Positions 23,166-33,664 of a DNA stretch of 64,000 nt are shown here, in pieces. The number at the start of each line of letters is the position of its first letter. Within the stretch, counting starts at the first letter, position 1. The position numbers and the translations under genes are program-made. The notes beneath the pieces were generated by a model. That model saw only the letters and a program-made list of their open reading frames with translations. It was not told the origin of the DNA and ran no database searches. The stretch spans positions 186,001 through 250,000 of the forward strand of contig JAHQRK010000021.1 of NCBI GenBank assembly GCA_019828595.1. Direction: 5' to 3'. The DNA is from Aphanomyces cochlioides. Lineage: Eukaryota > Oomycota > Saprolegniomycetes > Saprolegniales > Verrucalvaceae.

Positions 23166-23184
23166 TCTCACTTTTTAATTTGTC
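23166..23184 (+). promoter_or_regulatory. Initiator-like site of the protease at 23214
   Basis: TCTCACTTTTTAATTTGTC lies 30 bases before the ATG and resembles the oomycete initiator. Confidence 0.45.
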
Positions 23185-23213
23185 TCCAACGACACAAGAG
23201 CCCCCACGACAAG

Positions 23214-25130
23214 ATGAAGGCTAGTGTTTTCTTCCTCTCGACGTTGTCTACCTCGGCACTTGCCCGCATGGCCTACTCGGCGCTCAGCGTCGACGAGCAA
23301 GCCAATGTGAAGAGCCAACTCTCCAAGTGGAAGACTCTCTTTGCTCCGATCGCCAAAGAGCATGGGTACCTCCCTCAATCGTCCACCGAGTCGGCCACGC
23401 TCGTCGATACGCACTCAGACGAAGAGCTTGCTCGCTTCCACAACACACTCCAAGACGTTGCCAAGGCGCAAAAGAACAATCCACAAGCTCACTTTAGTCC
23501 GTTCAATGTCTTTGCATTGCTCACCCCTGCGGAATTCAACAAGATCATGCAAAATTCATACGCGGGTCAAAATCTGACGGCGGCGACACCTTTGACTGAA
23601 GACGCGACTGCGTCGGATGCATCCGTCGACTGGTCCACGCACAAGTGCAGCTCGCCCGTGAAGAACCAAGGCCAGTGTGGATCGTGCTGGGCCTTCTCCA
23701 CGATCGGTACGACTGAATTCGCGCATTGCCTCGCCACGGGCGAGCTCTTGGACTTGTCGGAGCAGCAAGTTGTCAACTGCGAAACAAACAGTAAAGGCTG
23801 CATCGGTGGCTACACTTTGAAAGCTCTTGACTTTGAACGCCAAGGCGTGTGCACTGAAGAGTCGTTCCCGTACACGTCTGGCTCGTCTGGCCAAGCTGGC
23901 TCGTGTCAATCTAGCTGCGAGAAGAAGAAACTCACGGTTGGAGAGACCGGGCATACGACCGGTGAAGCCTCGCTGGTGACGGTGTTGAACAGCCAACCTG
24001 CCACCGTGGCGGTCAGTTCGAGCAACGAAGTCTGGCGCAACTACAAGAGCGGAGTCGTCACGCAGTGCCCCGATGGTCCATTGGACCACGCTGTCATCGC
24101 AGTCGGCTACGACAAGACATCCATCAAGATCAAGAACTCCTGGGGCGCTCAATGGGGCGACAACGGCTACATCTACTTGCAACGTGGTGGTGGTGGGGAC
24201 AAGGGTATGTGTGGTGTCGCCCAAGACATTGTGTACCCCAAAGTCACCAAAGCTGCGGCGTCGTCGCCATCCATGTCGAAAGGCATCGCATCCAAATCCA
24301 TCTCGACGGGCTCCGCTCCAACTTACGTCCAAAGCAACCAATGGCTTCAACGACATGCTGGCCATGGGGGCAACAACCAAGGCTACCAGCCAAACAGCCC
24401 AAACCACGGCAACAGACCATCCCATCAAAACAACTTCCCAAGGCCGACGTTTCCGCTCAATCGCCCCCCTCGCCCAACTTTCCCCCACAACCCACACTCT
24501 CGCCCTCCATGCTCCAAATCGCCTTCCCCCACAACCCCCTTCACTGACACTCCTTCGACGGATAGCCCCTTCCCGACCGACTCGCCATCCGACAGTCCAT
24601 TCCCAACCGATTCCCCCTCGGACAGCCCATACCCCACTGACTCTCCCTCTGACAGTCCGTTCCCGACTGATTCCCCGTCCGATAGCCCCACCGACTCGCC
24701 CTCGGACAGTCCTTACCCCACGGACTCGCCCTCCGACAGTCCGTTCCCAACCGACTCGCCATCCGATAGCCCATTTCCAACCGATTCCCCTTCGGATAGT
24801 CCGTTTCCCACCGACTCGCCATCCGACAGTCCGTTCCCGACTGATTCCCCGTCCGATAGCCCCACCGACTCGCCCTCGGACAGTCCTTACCCCACGGACT
24901 CGCCCTCCGACAGTCCGTTCCCAACCGACTCGCCATCCGATAGCCCATTTCCAACCGATTCCCCTTCGGATAGTCCGTTTCCCACCGACTCGCCATCCGA
25001 CAGTCCGTTCCCGACGGATTCTCCATCGACCGATAGTCCTTCCACTGACGTTCCATCCACGTACAGTCCACCAACGGATGCTCCTTCGTCGAGCATTTCC
25101 CCTCCGACGCCAGCCCCAAGTACTCCTTAA
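23214..25130 (+). CDS. Secreted papain protease with Asp-Ser-Pro repeat tail (copy F)
   Basis: 638 residues starting with the signal peptide MKASVFFLSTLSTSALA. Prodomain about 25-115; papain domain about 138-343 with Cys158 (QGQCGSCWAFS), His292 ([11 protein letters not shown]) and Asn308 (IKNSWG). Then a His/Asn/Pro-rich stretch (about 375-435), and from about residue 443 a repeat of PTDSPSDSPF units to residue 605, ending SISPPTPAPSTP. There is no CAP or CBM domain. The tail is acidic, extended and probably glycosylated; it could act as a wall spacer or anchor, but nothing shows this directly. The frame is intact despite a recent 174-base duplication, whose length is a multiple of three. 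Confidence 0.92.
   Translation: MKASVFFLSTLSTSALARMAYSALSVDEQANVKSQLSKWKTLFAPIAKEHGYLPQSSTESATLVDTHSDEELARFHNTLQDVAKAQKNNPQAHFSPFNVFALLTPAEFNKIMQNSYAGQNLTAATPLTEDATASDASVDWSTHKCSSPVKNQGQCGSCWAFSTIGTTEFAHCLATGELLDLSEQQVVNCETNSKGCIGGYTLKALDFERQGVCTEESFPYTSGSSGQAGSCQSSCEKKKLTVGETGHTTGEASLVTVLNSQPATVAVSSSNEVWRNYKSGVVTQCPDGPLDHAVIAVGYDKTSIKIKNSWGAQWGDNGYIYLQRGGGGDKGMCGVAQDIVYPKVTKAAASSPSMSKGIASKSISTGSAPTYVQSNQWLQRHAGHGGNNQGYQPNSPNHGNRPSHQNNFPRPTFPLNRPPRPTFPHNPHSRPPCSKSPSPTTPFTDTPSTDSPFPTDSPSDSPFPTDSPSDSPYPTDSPSDSPFPTDSPSDSPTDSPSDSPYPTDSPSDSPFPTDSPSDSPFPTDSPSDSPFPTDSPSDSPFPTDSPSDSPTDSPSDSPYPTDSPSDSPFPTDSPSDSPFPTDSPSDSPFPTDSPSDSPFPTDSPSTDSPSTDVPSTYSPPTDAPSSSISPPTPAPSTP
24541..25040 (+). repeat. Coding minisatellite with a perfect 174-bp higher-order duplication
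   Basis: The basic unit is 30 bases (DSPFPTDSPS). Bases 24661-24834 and 24835-25008 are identical over all 174 positions, including synonymous choices that vary between the 30-base units, so the whole block was duplicated recently. A third start (TCCCGACGGATT) follows at 25009. Confidence 0.9.
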
Positions 25131-25289
25131 GTAGGCGCTTACATCGGCCTCAACTTGACGGGCTACGTCACTTGCCAGAGTTGGATAAATATGTGTAATT
25201 CAAAGTGGTTTCTCACCAACTTGAAGACTTTCCAAAACTTTTTCATGCGCAACGGTGCCAACTCATTTGCTGCTCCCCAAAGCCCGAAT

Positions 25290-25891
25290 CCAAAGTCGTC
25301 TTTGTCTATCCACTGAAGTCCCCCCGCTGCTCTTTCACCGCGGCAGTCATTGCCACCTTTATCACAAAGTAGAGGCATTCATGGCGAGAACGGAATACCA
25401 CCAAAGACATTCGAATCGAGGGGAACATGTACGTTTATCGTGATGGAATTAGAGACAACATGCACATCCCGCACACTTGTTGACGGGAGACAGAGAGACC
25501 AGTCGCTAGGCTTACGCTGTCAAGCTTGCCAAGAGCTGTTGCTTGGTCATACCACGAATACGAGGCACCACTGGATTCATCTCGGACGATTCGTAGTTGC
25601 ACCAGACACTGTCGCCATTAGAACACTGCGACCAGCCGCACGCAATCTGGGTCACGCCAGGACCCATCATGTTGGAGAAATGGCCACAGTCTGCCCACTC
25701 GCCGTTGCAAGTATGGGCGTCGTAGTTCCACTTGGTTTCTTCGTCGTTGTACCACATCCACGCCGCGCCGGCAATCTTCAAGCACGCATCGCCGGAGCAA
25801 GGCTCGAATGGAGCCAAGTTTTGCCACCCTTCAGGACCTCCATGGTTGAATCCAGGGCAACTATCAGCAAACTTTTGCATCTCTGCTGCCA
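25290..25891. repeat. 602-bp block identical to 33665-34266
   Basis: Compared base by base at a constant offset of 8375, the two blocks show no difference. The block covers the 3' flank and most of the CAP domain of copies G and I. Divergence begins abruptly at 25892 / 34267. Confidence 0.92.
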
Positions 25892-27295
25892 GCGCGGCGT
25901 TCCACGTGACAGGGCCAAGCCCGTGGGCTGCACGGATTTTGTTGGTTTGGGTGATGAGCTGGCGTTGGATTCCAGTACCTGACGCCCCTGGTGCTGGCGT
26001 AGCAGCCGTCGTGACTGGCTTTTTCGATGGGGATCGAGATGTTGGGAATGCCGTAGGAGAGGGCAAAGACGTGGATGGAGCAGCAGTGTCAGGGGACTCT
26101 GTAGGAGCAAATGTTTCTGGAGAACCGGTTGTTGGAGTGGGTGTTTTCGTCTTTGGGGGCTTTTTCGTCTTTGGCGACTTGGTTGTCGTTGGCTCAACTG
26201 TTGGGACAGTAGTAGTAGTAATGGGGGATCTCGTTGTGGAAGGCTTGGGAGTTGGCGACGACGTAGGATGCGCCGTTGGTTCGTCGGTGGATGGAGATGG
26301 AGGAGCGACGGTTGTACCGGTCAACTCAGGAATGTAGCCATTGTCGCCCCACTGAGCCCCCCATGAGTTCTTGACCTTGAAGTAATCGTGCGTCGAAGTG
26401 CCATAACCAACTGCGATGACAGCATGATCCGACTGCGCACCAGGACAGTGGGTGACAACCCCGCTCTTGTAGTTGCGCCACACTTCGTTGTCGGATTCCA
26501 CGATCACCGAGACGGGTTGCTTGTTGAGCGCCGCCACAAGAGAGGCCTCCCCTTGCGTTTGCACCGTCTCGCCAATGGACAGCGTCTTCTTGGCACAGCT
26601 CGATTGACACGAACCAGTTTGACCCGTCGAGTCAGACGTGTACGGGTAGGCGCTTTCAAGGCAAATGCCGCTGTTGTGCTGATAGTCAATGGCAGCCGAG
26701 GGATAGCCGCCTTTACAACCAGAGCTCGCTGTGTCGCAGCTCGTGACTTGCTGCTCGGACAAGTCCAAGTTCTCCCCCGTCGGAATGCAGTGGGCGAACT
26801 CGGCCGTGCCAACTGCAGAAAAGGCCCTGCAGTTGCCGCAATCGCCTTGAGCTTTCACGGACGAACTGCAAGTCGACGTCGACCAGTCGATGGATGCGCC
26901 AGCAGTCAGTGCGGATTCGGCAGCAAGAGGAGGTCCAGACGAGATGTTTCTACCAACGAACGAGTTTTGCAACATCTTGCTGAACTCGGCTTGCGTGAGC
27001 AAGGCAAAGACATTGAATGGGCTAAAGACAGCGTGTGGGTTGTTCTTTTGCGCCTTTGCAACGTCTTGGAGCGTGTTGTGGAAGCGAGCAAGCTCTTCGT
27101 CCGTGTGCGAATCGACCAGACTGACCGATTCGGTGGCGACTCGAGGGACGTAGCCGTGCTTGCTGGCAAGGGGAGCATACAACATCTTCCATTTCGAGAG
27201 TTGGTTCGTCACGTCCGCTTGGTCGTCGACGCTAAGGGACGAGTAGGCCACACGGGCGAGAGCAGACGAGGAGAGAGTCGGAAGTTTGTCTTCAT
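25512..27295 (-). pseudogene. Papain-CAP protease with damaged signal peptide and active site (copy G)
   Basis: From the ATG at 27295 (minus strand) the signal peptide is broken by a net loss of 10 bases compared with copies H and I, so the start is out of frame with the 579-residue open frame that begins at 27251. In the papain domain the Trp after the catalytic Cys is Arg (QGDCGNCRAFS), and the segment between DNGYI and PELTGT is missing about 20 residues, including a conserved Cys (in frame). Linker and CAP domain are intact, and the CAP is partly identical to copy I. Frameshift, active-site change and Cys loss together mark it as a pseudogene. An internal Met start would give a non-secreted protein. 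Confidence 0.85.
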
Positions 27296-27310
27296 TTCGC
27301 TTAACATGGT

Positions 27311-27398
27311 GAATTGAAAACTGACCTAACGTTAACTGGAAATCATGACCTCATGCATTACCGTGGGTTGCTTGGAAGCTGCAAGTAGAGGTTTGGCT
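27311..27398 (-). promoter_or_regulatory. Promoter of copy G: upstream box and initiator
   Basis: On the minus strand, AGCCAAACCTCTAC (27398-27385) lies 90 bases before the ATG and GGTCAGTTTTCAATTC (27326-27311) about 16 bases before it. The same pair precedes copy I. Confidence 0.5.
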
Positions 27399-27399
27399 A

Positions 27400-28860
27400 G
27401 TGGACCCAGGTATGTACTGCGACATCCAAAGTCTCGAAAGAATTGAGTTACATGCGTATGTGCACGAGGTGGTGGGCAATTTTGTCTCGCTCGTTCATGC
27501 TGGTAAAGCTAAGCTGAAAGATCGTGAGCTCAAAATCCCCTCGGTGCTGGCTGTCGACACCCATGGCGCAAGTTGGAGTCACATGGATGCGAGCCATTCC
27601 ACGAGAGGTAGCGCAACGGTCGACGATGAAAATTTCGTGTCGCTCACGTCCTAGCTGTCGTGGAGGGATGCTATTTCGAGTCAAATTCTTTGCAAACATG
27701 CTTTTGCAGCGTGAAATTACTCGTGTCGACCGACGAGGACCAATGCCTTGGTCACGACGAGGAAACGTACTCGTGACTACTACGTAGTACATCGTAGAGC
27801 GACACGATTGATCATGAATTAGGTACACCGACAAGAGCAACGAGCCCAGCCGATGAATATACCTGCTAGTCTATAATGCATGTGTAGCAGCTCTTTCAGG
27901 CTTGGATTGCTCGACTCGTCGCTGTCGTGGAGCATTGTCTGTATTGCGTTTGCTTGAGTGAATATCGACGATGGACAGCGTAGACGTGGTCCAAGCAAAG
28001 TTGACGTTCCAAGGCTCGGATGAATATCCTACACCCATGTAATGCCAACCATCTTCAAGTGTGATCTCGACGACCAGCATATCTATGTTATCACAAGTTT
28101 TTGTCGCTTGAATCGTGACAAGGTAGTCCAGTCCCGACGATGTCGGTCGATTGCCATAGAGTGCACATGCTCTCGATCGTCGCACGACTTGGAACTCACT
28201 CCTCGGTGGTTGGCATGGCACGAAAGACTCGGGATCCATTGGTCTTTATCGTGGCAAGCGCATCGAAGAGTACGATCATTCGAGAGTGTCAGTACAAGCT
28301 GTAAAGACGGAAGAGAGTGATCTAGGTACAATCAAGGCCACTGTAGCTCTTGGGTGACACTTCTTGCGTACGATTGGCTTTGTAGGTTGTGTTTTAGTCC
28401 GTGCCGAGGATTCTTGGAGCAGCAGACGGTGGAAAGATCAACACGTTTGACAACTAGGCAGCCCAATGACTTGCTGGACGCCAATCGTCGCCGAGATCAT
28501 GAAGATAACTCGCTTGGGTGTTTGTTGCGTTTTTTTGCTTGGTGGAGAGCGATGCGACCACACCACCTTCCTGCCCCCGTGTGAATCCATGACCTGGATC
28601 ACATGACATGAAATTCCAAGCGTTTTGGCATGTCGTACGAGGTAAAGAAGCGTCGATGGGAATCGTTGCTAGCACCGATGGATCGTGGATTATTAGCCAT
28701 CGGACCATGTATCTATGCTGAACCTGGCATGAGCATTCTTGGGATGACAATTTAGTTGGCGTGGATCTTTTATTCCAGTTGGGACTGTATCTTCCTATTT
28801 CAGAGCAAGCGATTCAAGTCATGACAGTCGTGATCTTTGTGTCTGTGTATATGACGACAC
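27400..28860. repeat. Decayed intergenic blocks shared with 29.2-31 kb and 36.0-36.8 kb
   Basis: No intact gene. Two short landmarks recur: a block around CTGAAAGATCGTGAGCTC (27515) also at about 29217, 29923 and 36088; and a block of some 400 bases (27870-28345, for example CAGTACAAGCTGTAAAGACG) matched at about 36520-36800 and in part at 29640-29850 and 30526-30930. The blocks accompany protease copies G and I, so these intergenic regions were duplicated with the genes. Confidence 0.6.
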
Positions 28861-28861
28861 T

Positions 28862-29178
28862 TCCAGAAGACTTTCCAAAACCAAACTCATGCGCAACGGT
28901 GCCAACCCATTTGCCACCACCCAACGCCCGGGAATCGAGGGGGAAATGTGGTTTTATTGTGAAGGAACTAGAGGCAACATGCACAGCCAGCACACTTGTT
29001 GACGAGACAAAGACATACCAGCGCCAATGCTTGCGCTGTCATGAGGTGCCATCCTTCAGGACCTACGTGGTTGAAATCAGGGCAGCTATCAGCCAACTTT
29101 TGCCTCCCTGCTCACAACGAGGCGTCCCACGTGACCCGGCCAAGACCGCCGTGGGCTGCACGAATGTCGTTGGTTTCA
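28862..29178 (-). pseudogene. CAP-domain relic with its 3' flank
   Basis: Bases 29047-29178 match the minus-strand CAP coding sequence of copy I at about 34197-34325 (TCAGGACCT, GGGCAACTATCAGC, GCATCCCACGTGACC and so on) with many changes, and 28862-29040 match the 3' flank of copies G and I. The middle of the CAP domain and the whole protease are deleted. The sequence then continues into the upstream block otherwise found beyond the promoter of copy I, so this is an internally deleted duplicate. Confidence 0.7.
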
Positions 29179-29179
29179 T

Positions 29180-31970
29180 GTCTCCGCGTATATGCATTCC
29201 GATTGTCACTGGCACGCTGAAAGATCGAGAGCTTGACCCCCCCCAGCGCTATCGACACCCATTGCGCAAATTTGGAATCGCCACGGTGCGAGCAAAGCTA
29301 CAAAGCAAGGTGCCGTCTGGAATGCGGCACGTCCGTCGGGTGATATATCAAGAAATCCTTCTTCATGAACATCGGGGGTTCGCTTTGTCGAGTCCTTCAT
29401 CTCGAGATAGTCTTACACTCGACGTTTGCTTTGCTCCACGAGTGAGCGTCATCCTTGGGACGAATGTCTGGTGGCGCTCACACGGTAGGTGTCGTGGGGG
29501 AGGTTGTTTGGCCCTTGAATGAGCTTCGGAAGATAAACCTGACGAGACTGCTCAACGTGATGTGGTGTGTCACCCATTGCTTATACCTTGCACCAAGAAG
29601 TCCACAAGAGGTGGTTGATTTGACCACCCGATGCATATCTCGTCGCATAATTCATGTAGCTCTTCCAGGCTTGGACTGCGCTACTGGTTGCTATCGTTGG
29701 GCATTGACGCCATCGTGTGGTTGCTGTTGTAAATATGAAAGATGTGTACAGCATCGACGAGACGAACATCCCTGGTGGAATATCCATGTCGCCGCTGCAA
29801 TGGACAGCTGGCATGAAGTCCCTTCAAGAGTGATCTCGACAACCAGCATCCACGAATTTTATATCCCCAGCCGTCATCAAGATCGAGCTGAACTGCAAAG
29901 CAGATTGCCGTGAGGTGAAAGATCGTGAGCTCTACAAGGTTAGAGTGATCCAAGGAAATCGGCACTGTGAGCATTTTCACGCATGTGCGATATTGGCAAC
30001 ATAAATGTCTATACATTAATCAAGTTCAACTAGATGACCACCACCAACAGCTGCATATGAAAGAGTGCACAAAGGAGTCCCTTTATCGTGAAATTTGGCA
30101 ACAATCAACTGCATTGCGTGTTGGATTGCATTCGACGAAGAGGAACTGTTGCCAAAATTATCCAAGTTGTATTGGACATCAAACATATACACTGTCCATA
30201 TCTATGTCCTCTAAAATATAATAAATATTGATAATAAAAATATGGAGTGACCTTTGTTCAATTTCATGAATCACGAGCGCATGCAAATTTTCAAACGAGT
30301 GGATGATTTACATAGACCATGACCTGTGTTGTAAAGAAAAATGACTCGCGCCGAGGAACGTCAGTCGCTTGGCATTTGACTTCATATTGAATCCAAACAG
30401 GGTGTTACTGTGAAAATGGATTTTTTTGTTTATATGATAACCGTTCATAATTTATTAACATAAGGGAGGCGAAAACTGGGCACAGCGACGCACATCAGCT
30501 CAAGACCTTCAGACATATTTCCGCGATGAGCCTCTCGTCGCATAATGGAGGTAGCTCTCTCAGGCTTTGGCTGCTGTGTGCTAGAAGCAATCGCTGGACA
30601 TTGACCACATCCAATGTGATGCTGTCGTCAAAATGGACGATAGACGAGGCCCCACAGTTGACGATGCCATGCTTCTTCGAACACACAACATAAGTACAGC
30701 CTGTGGTGGTATATTCTACACCAAATGATAGCCTCAATGGACCAACGCAAATTTGTTTCAATCGTCTCGTCGCCATGCATTGTCCGATTTGAATCTCTCC
30801 ATCGCGTCGAGCTTGGTAACTTTCAATCGAGTGCAAAGGCTCTCGATTCACCCACCACGAGCGCTGCTGGTACTACAGGATAGAGAGCAATCGAGGGGTT
30901 ACTTCGAGAGTTCGGCACAATCTGTAAAAGCGAGAGATAGTTGCTGTTACTGTTGGGTGCCACATGCAATTGCATCGGATTGTCTTTGTCGTGGAGTTTC
31001 CCTCGTGCAATGGCAGCATCCTATCGCTTAGTACTTGGACCTGAGACTAGCAGCGTCGAGTGGACGAATGCAGAAAGATCAAAGTCGATGGGCAATCCGA
31101 CCAGTTTACCGTTTGGAGACAGATTGTTTGTCCAGATCATATCTCGTTGGACGAATTGCAGTCGAGTTACACACGAAACAACAACTGCATCTGGAGCAGT
31201 TGTTCATCGAAGAGTGGCGTTTTTGCTGGTTGAAGTGTCAAGACTCTACGTGAACGTATTGGAGCAAAGCAACGTCGACACCAGTCCCCCACCGCAATTC
31301 AAGGGGCGACAGAGCCATGAAGCTCACCATATTCACAAAGGTGAGCGTCCCTCGCACCGCTCTAAAATTGTCCCCCGCGTCCTACCTGCAATGGAGTAAC
31401 CCACTTGAAACCTCAGTGTGCCATCAACGTCTTCGCTAGACCATACGGTGCACGACGACAACAAAAGCATACAACATTTAGCAGCAGTCTATCTGTAGTT
31501 TTCATCCACCCACAGATGCAACACGATCCAAGGCGTATACTCTTGCCGGGCGAGATTTCAAACTAGCACAGCCGTCCAGGTAGTACACAAGGGAGATGGT
31601 ACACCATGACGAGGGCTTGGCTCTTGATGCTTCGTCGCACCTGTTCTTATCCACTTGACAGGGCCATTATCTACATGACGACGAGTGGCATTACGTTACT
31701 GCAAAGTCAGTTTGGTGGCAATAGATATACAGGAGTCTGTCTGGTGTCGAGGCGGCATCCATGCATGCATCGAAAGGTATTTGCTGCTCAAAGCTTTGCA
31801 TTACTCGAGCAACTGGGCGCGATGATAGTCTCGGCCAACAAATGAGTAGACCATGAAGCAGACGAGATCAAAACCACCTGCAGTTCGACGAGTTTTATGT
31901 TCGGAAACAGCCAGTCGTCCAGAATATCCACTTGGAACAACAGATGCCATGTATGTAATGAAACTAGAAT
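29180..31970. other. Noncoding interval with decayed duplicated blocks
   Basis: No gene recognised. It holds degenerate copies of the blocks described at 27.4-28.9 kb, an AT-rich stretch near 30190-30480, and a duplicate of the upstream region of the protease at 32104 (31195-31256). Confidence 0.5.
31195..31256 (+). repeat. Duplicate of upstream sequence of the CBM1 protease gene
   Basis: The shared stretches GTTGTTCATCGAAGAGT and GTCAAGACTCTACGTGAAC occur both here and at 31983-32033, with weaker similarity extending about 60 bases upstream. Here no protease gene follows; an ATGAAGCTC occurs at about 31318 but its frame is not supported. Confidence 0.55.
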
Positions 31971-32061
31971 TGTATGAGCCTTGTTGTTCATCGAAGAGTT
32001 GGGATTTTGGTTGTCAAGACTCTACGTGAACACTTCTCAGTGCACCAAGCCAGGCATTTCT

Positions 32062-32082
32062 CACTTCATTTTCCTATTCACC
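32062..32082 (+). promoter_or_regulatory. Initiator-like site of the protease at 32104
   Basis: CTTCATTTTCCTATTCACC, about 22 bases before the ATG, resembles the oomycete initiator. CAAGACTCTACG about 80 bases before the ATG may be a variant of the upstream box seen in copies A, C, D, G and I. Confidence 0.45.
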
Positions 32083-32103
32083 AACCAGTCGGTCAAACAA
32101 ACA

Positions 32104-33456
32104 ATGAAGACGAGCCTTCTCTTTATCTCCACTCTCTCTACGTCTGCTCTCGCCCGTGTGGCCTACTCGTCCCTCGGCGCCGACGAACAAGCGGACGTCA
32201 AGAACCAACTCTCGAAATGGAAGACATTGTATGCTCCCCTTGCCAGCAAGCACGGCTACATCCCTCGAGTCGCCACCGAATCGGTCAGTCTGGTCGATTC
32301 CCATTCGGATGAAGAACTTGCTCGCTTCCACAACACGCTCCAAGACGTCGCGATCGCTCAAAAGAACAACCCACACGCTGTCTTTAGCCCATTCAATGTC
32401 TTTGCCTTGCTCACGCAAGCCGAGTTTGACAAGATGTTGAAAAACTCGTTTGCTGGCAAAAATATCTCGGCTGGACCGCCCCTCGCTGTGGAATCGGCAG
32501 TCACTGCAGGTGGTTCCATTGACTGGTCGACGTCCAAGTGCAGCTCAACGGTGAAGAATCAAGGCGATTGCGGCAACTGCTGGGCTTTTTCAGCGGTTGG
32601 CACGGCCGAGTTCGCCCACTGCATTGCGACGGGGGAGAACTTGGACTTGTCGGAACAGCAAGTCACAAGCTGTGATAAGTCGAGCGGTGGCTGCGACGGC
32701 GGCTATCCGTCAGCTGCCATTGACTATCAGCACAACGGCGGCATTTGCCTTGAAAGCGCATACCCGTACAAATCTGGCAGCAGTGGCCAGACTGGTTCGT
32801 GCCAATCGAGCTGCGCCAAGAAGACTCTGTCCATTGGGGCAACCGTCCAAACGCAGAGTGAAGCTTCCCTTGTGTCGGCGCTCAACAGCCAACCAGTCTC
32901 GGTGGTCGTGGAAGCCGGCAACGAAGTGTGGCGCAACTACAAGAGCGGGGTTGTCACACAATGTCCTGGTGCGCAGTCGGATCACGCTGTCATCGCAGTG
33001 GGCTACGGCACTTCTACAAAAGACTTCTTCAAGATCAAGAACTCATGGGGGGCTCAGTGGGGAGACAATGGCTACATCTACTTGCAGCGCGGTGTCGGTG
33101 GCAAAGGCATGTGCAACGTCGCGGAGGGCATTGCGTTCCCCAAGTTGACCGGTACATCGCCAACCGTCGCTCCCCCGTCACCATCGACCAGCAAACCAAC
33201 AACGCCTCCAACGTCCTCGCCAACCACCAAGCCTTCCACAACGAGATCCTCCCAAACTACTACTGCCCCTACGGTCAAGCCAACGCCAACTAGCAGCAAA
33301 CCAGCGCCAACCTCCAAGCCATCTCCTGGTGGAGCTGCTGCTGCGGCTGCTTATGCCCAATGCGGAGGCAGCAACTTTTCAGGTCCAACGTCGTGTGTCC
33401 AAGGTTACGTGTGCAAGTCCTACTCGGAATGGTACTCGCAGTGCGTTCCACAGTAA
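32104..33456 (+). CDS. Secreted papain protease with C-terminal CBM1 (copy H)
   Basis: 450 residues. Signal peptide MKTSLLFISTLSTSALA at the ATG at 32104; the open frame upstream of it has no support. Prodomain about 25-115; papain domain about 138-345 with Cys159 in QGDCGNCWAFS, His294 in [11 protein letters not shown], Asn313 in IKNSWG. The linker, about 350-412, is Thr/Ser/Pro-rich (TSSPTTKPSTTRSSQTTTAP). A CBM1 follows at about 416-450: YAQCGGSNFSGPTSC, then GYVCKSYSEWYSQCVP, with four cysteines and the aromatic residues expected of this fungal-type cellulose- or chitin-binding module. Head sequence is very close to copy I, but the CAP tail is replaced by CBM1. This should target a protease to polysaccharide surfaces. 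No lesion visible. Confidence 0.93.
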   Translation: MKTSLLFISTLSTSALARVAYSSLGADEQADVKNQLSKWKTLYAPLASKHGYIPRVATESVSLVDSHSDEELARFHNTLQDVAIAQKNNPHAVFSPFNVFALLTQAEFDKMLKNSFAGKNISAGPPLAVESAVTAGGSIDWSTSKCSSTVKNQGDCGNCWAFSAVGTAEFAHCIATGENLDLSEQQVTSCDKSSGGCDGGYPSAAIDYQHNGGICLESAYPYKSGSSGQTGSCQSSCAKKTLSIGATVQTQSEASLVSALNSQPVSVVVEAGNEVWRNYKSGVVTQCPGAQSDHAVIAVGYGTSTKDFFKIKNSWGAQWGDNGYIYLQRGVGGKGMCNVAEGIAFPKLTGTSPTVAPPSPSTSKPTTPPTSSPTTKPSTTRSSQTTTAPTVKPTPTSSKPAPTSKPSPGGAAAAAAYAQCGGSNFSGPTSCVQGYVCKSYSEWYSQCVPQ

Positions 33457-33664
33457 AGTAAATCCAATGATTTCATGTCATGTCCTCCTTTTTAAACACA
33501 GCAAGCGCACCTTTGCTTGACCACCACACAGATATTCTTGGCTCAGTTTGCGCTGGTCCGTTCAAACGGGTCACCAAGCTGTAATGTTGACCCGCCTGTC
33601 ACATTCAGTCGAGGGGAAAACTCGACGGTGTTGACCCATTTGCCGCCGCCCAAAACTCTCAAAA

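Noticed and set aside
24541..25040. Regular repeat that could suggest a CRISPR array
   Set aside because: Units are contiguous, in frame and coding (DSPFPTDSPS), with no spacers, in a eukaryotic gene.
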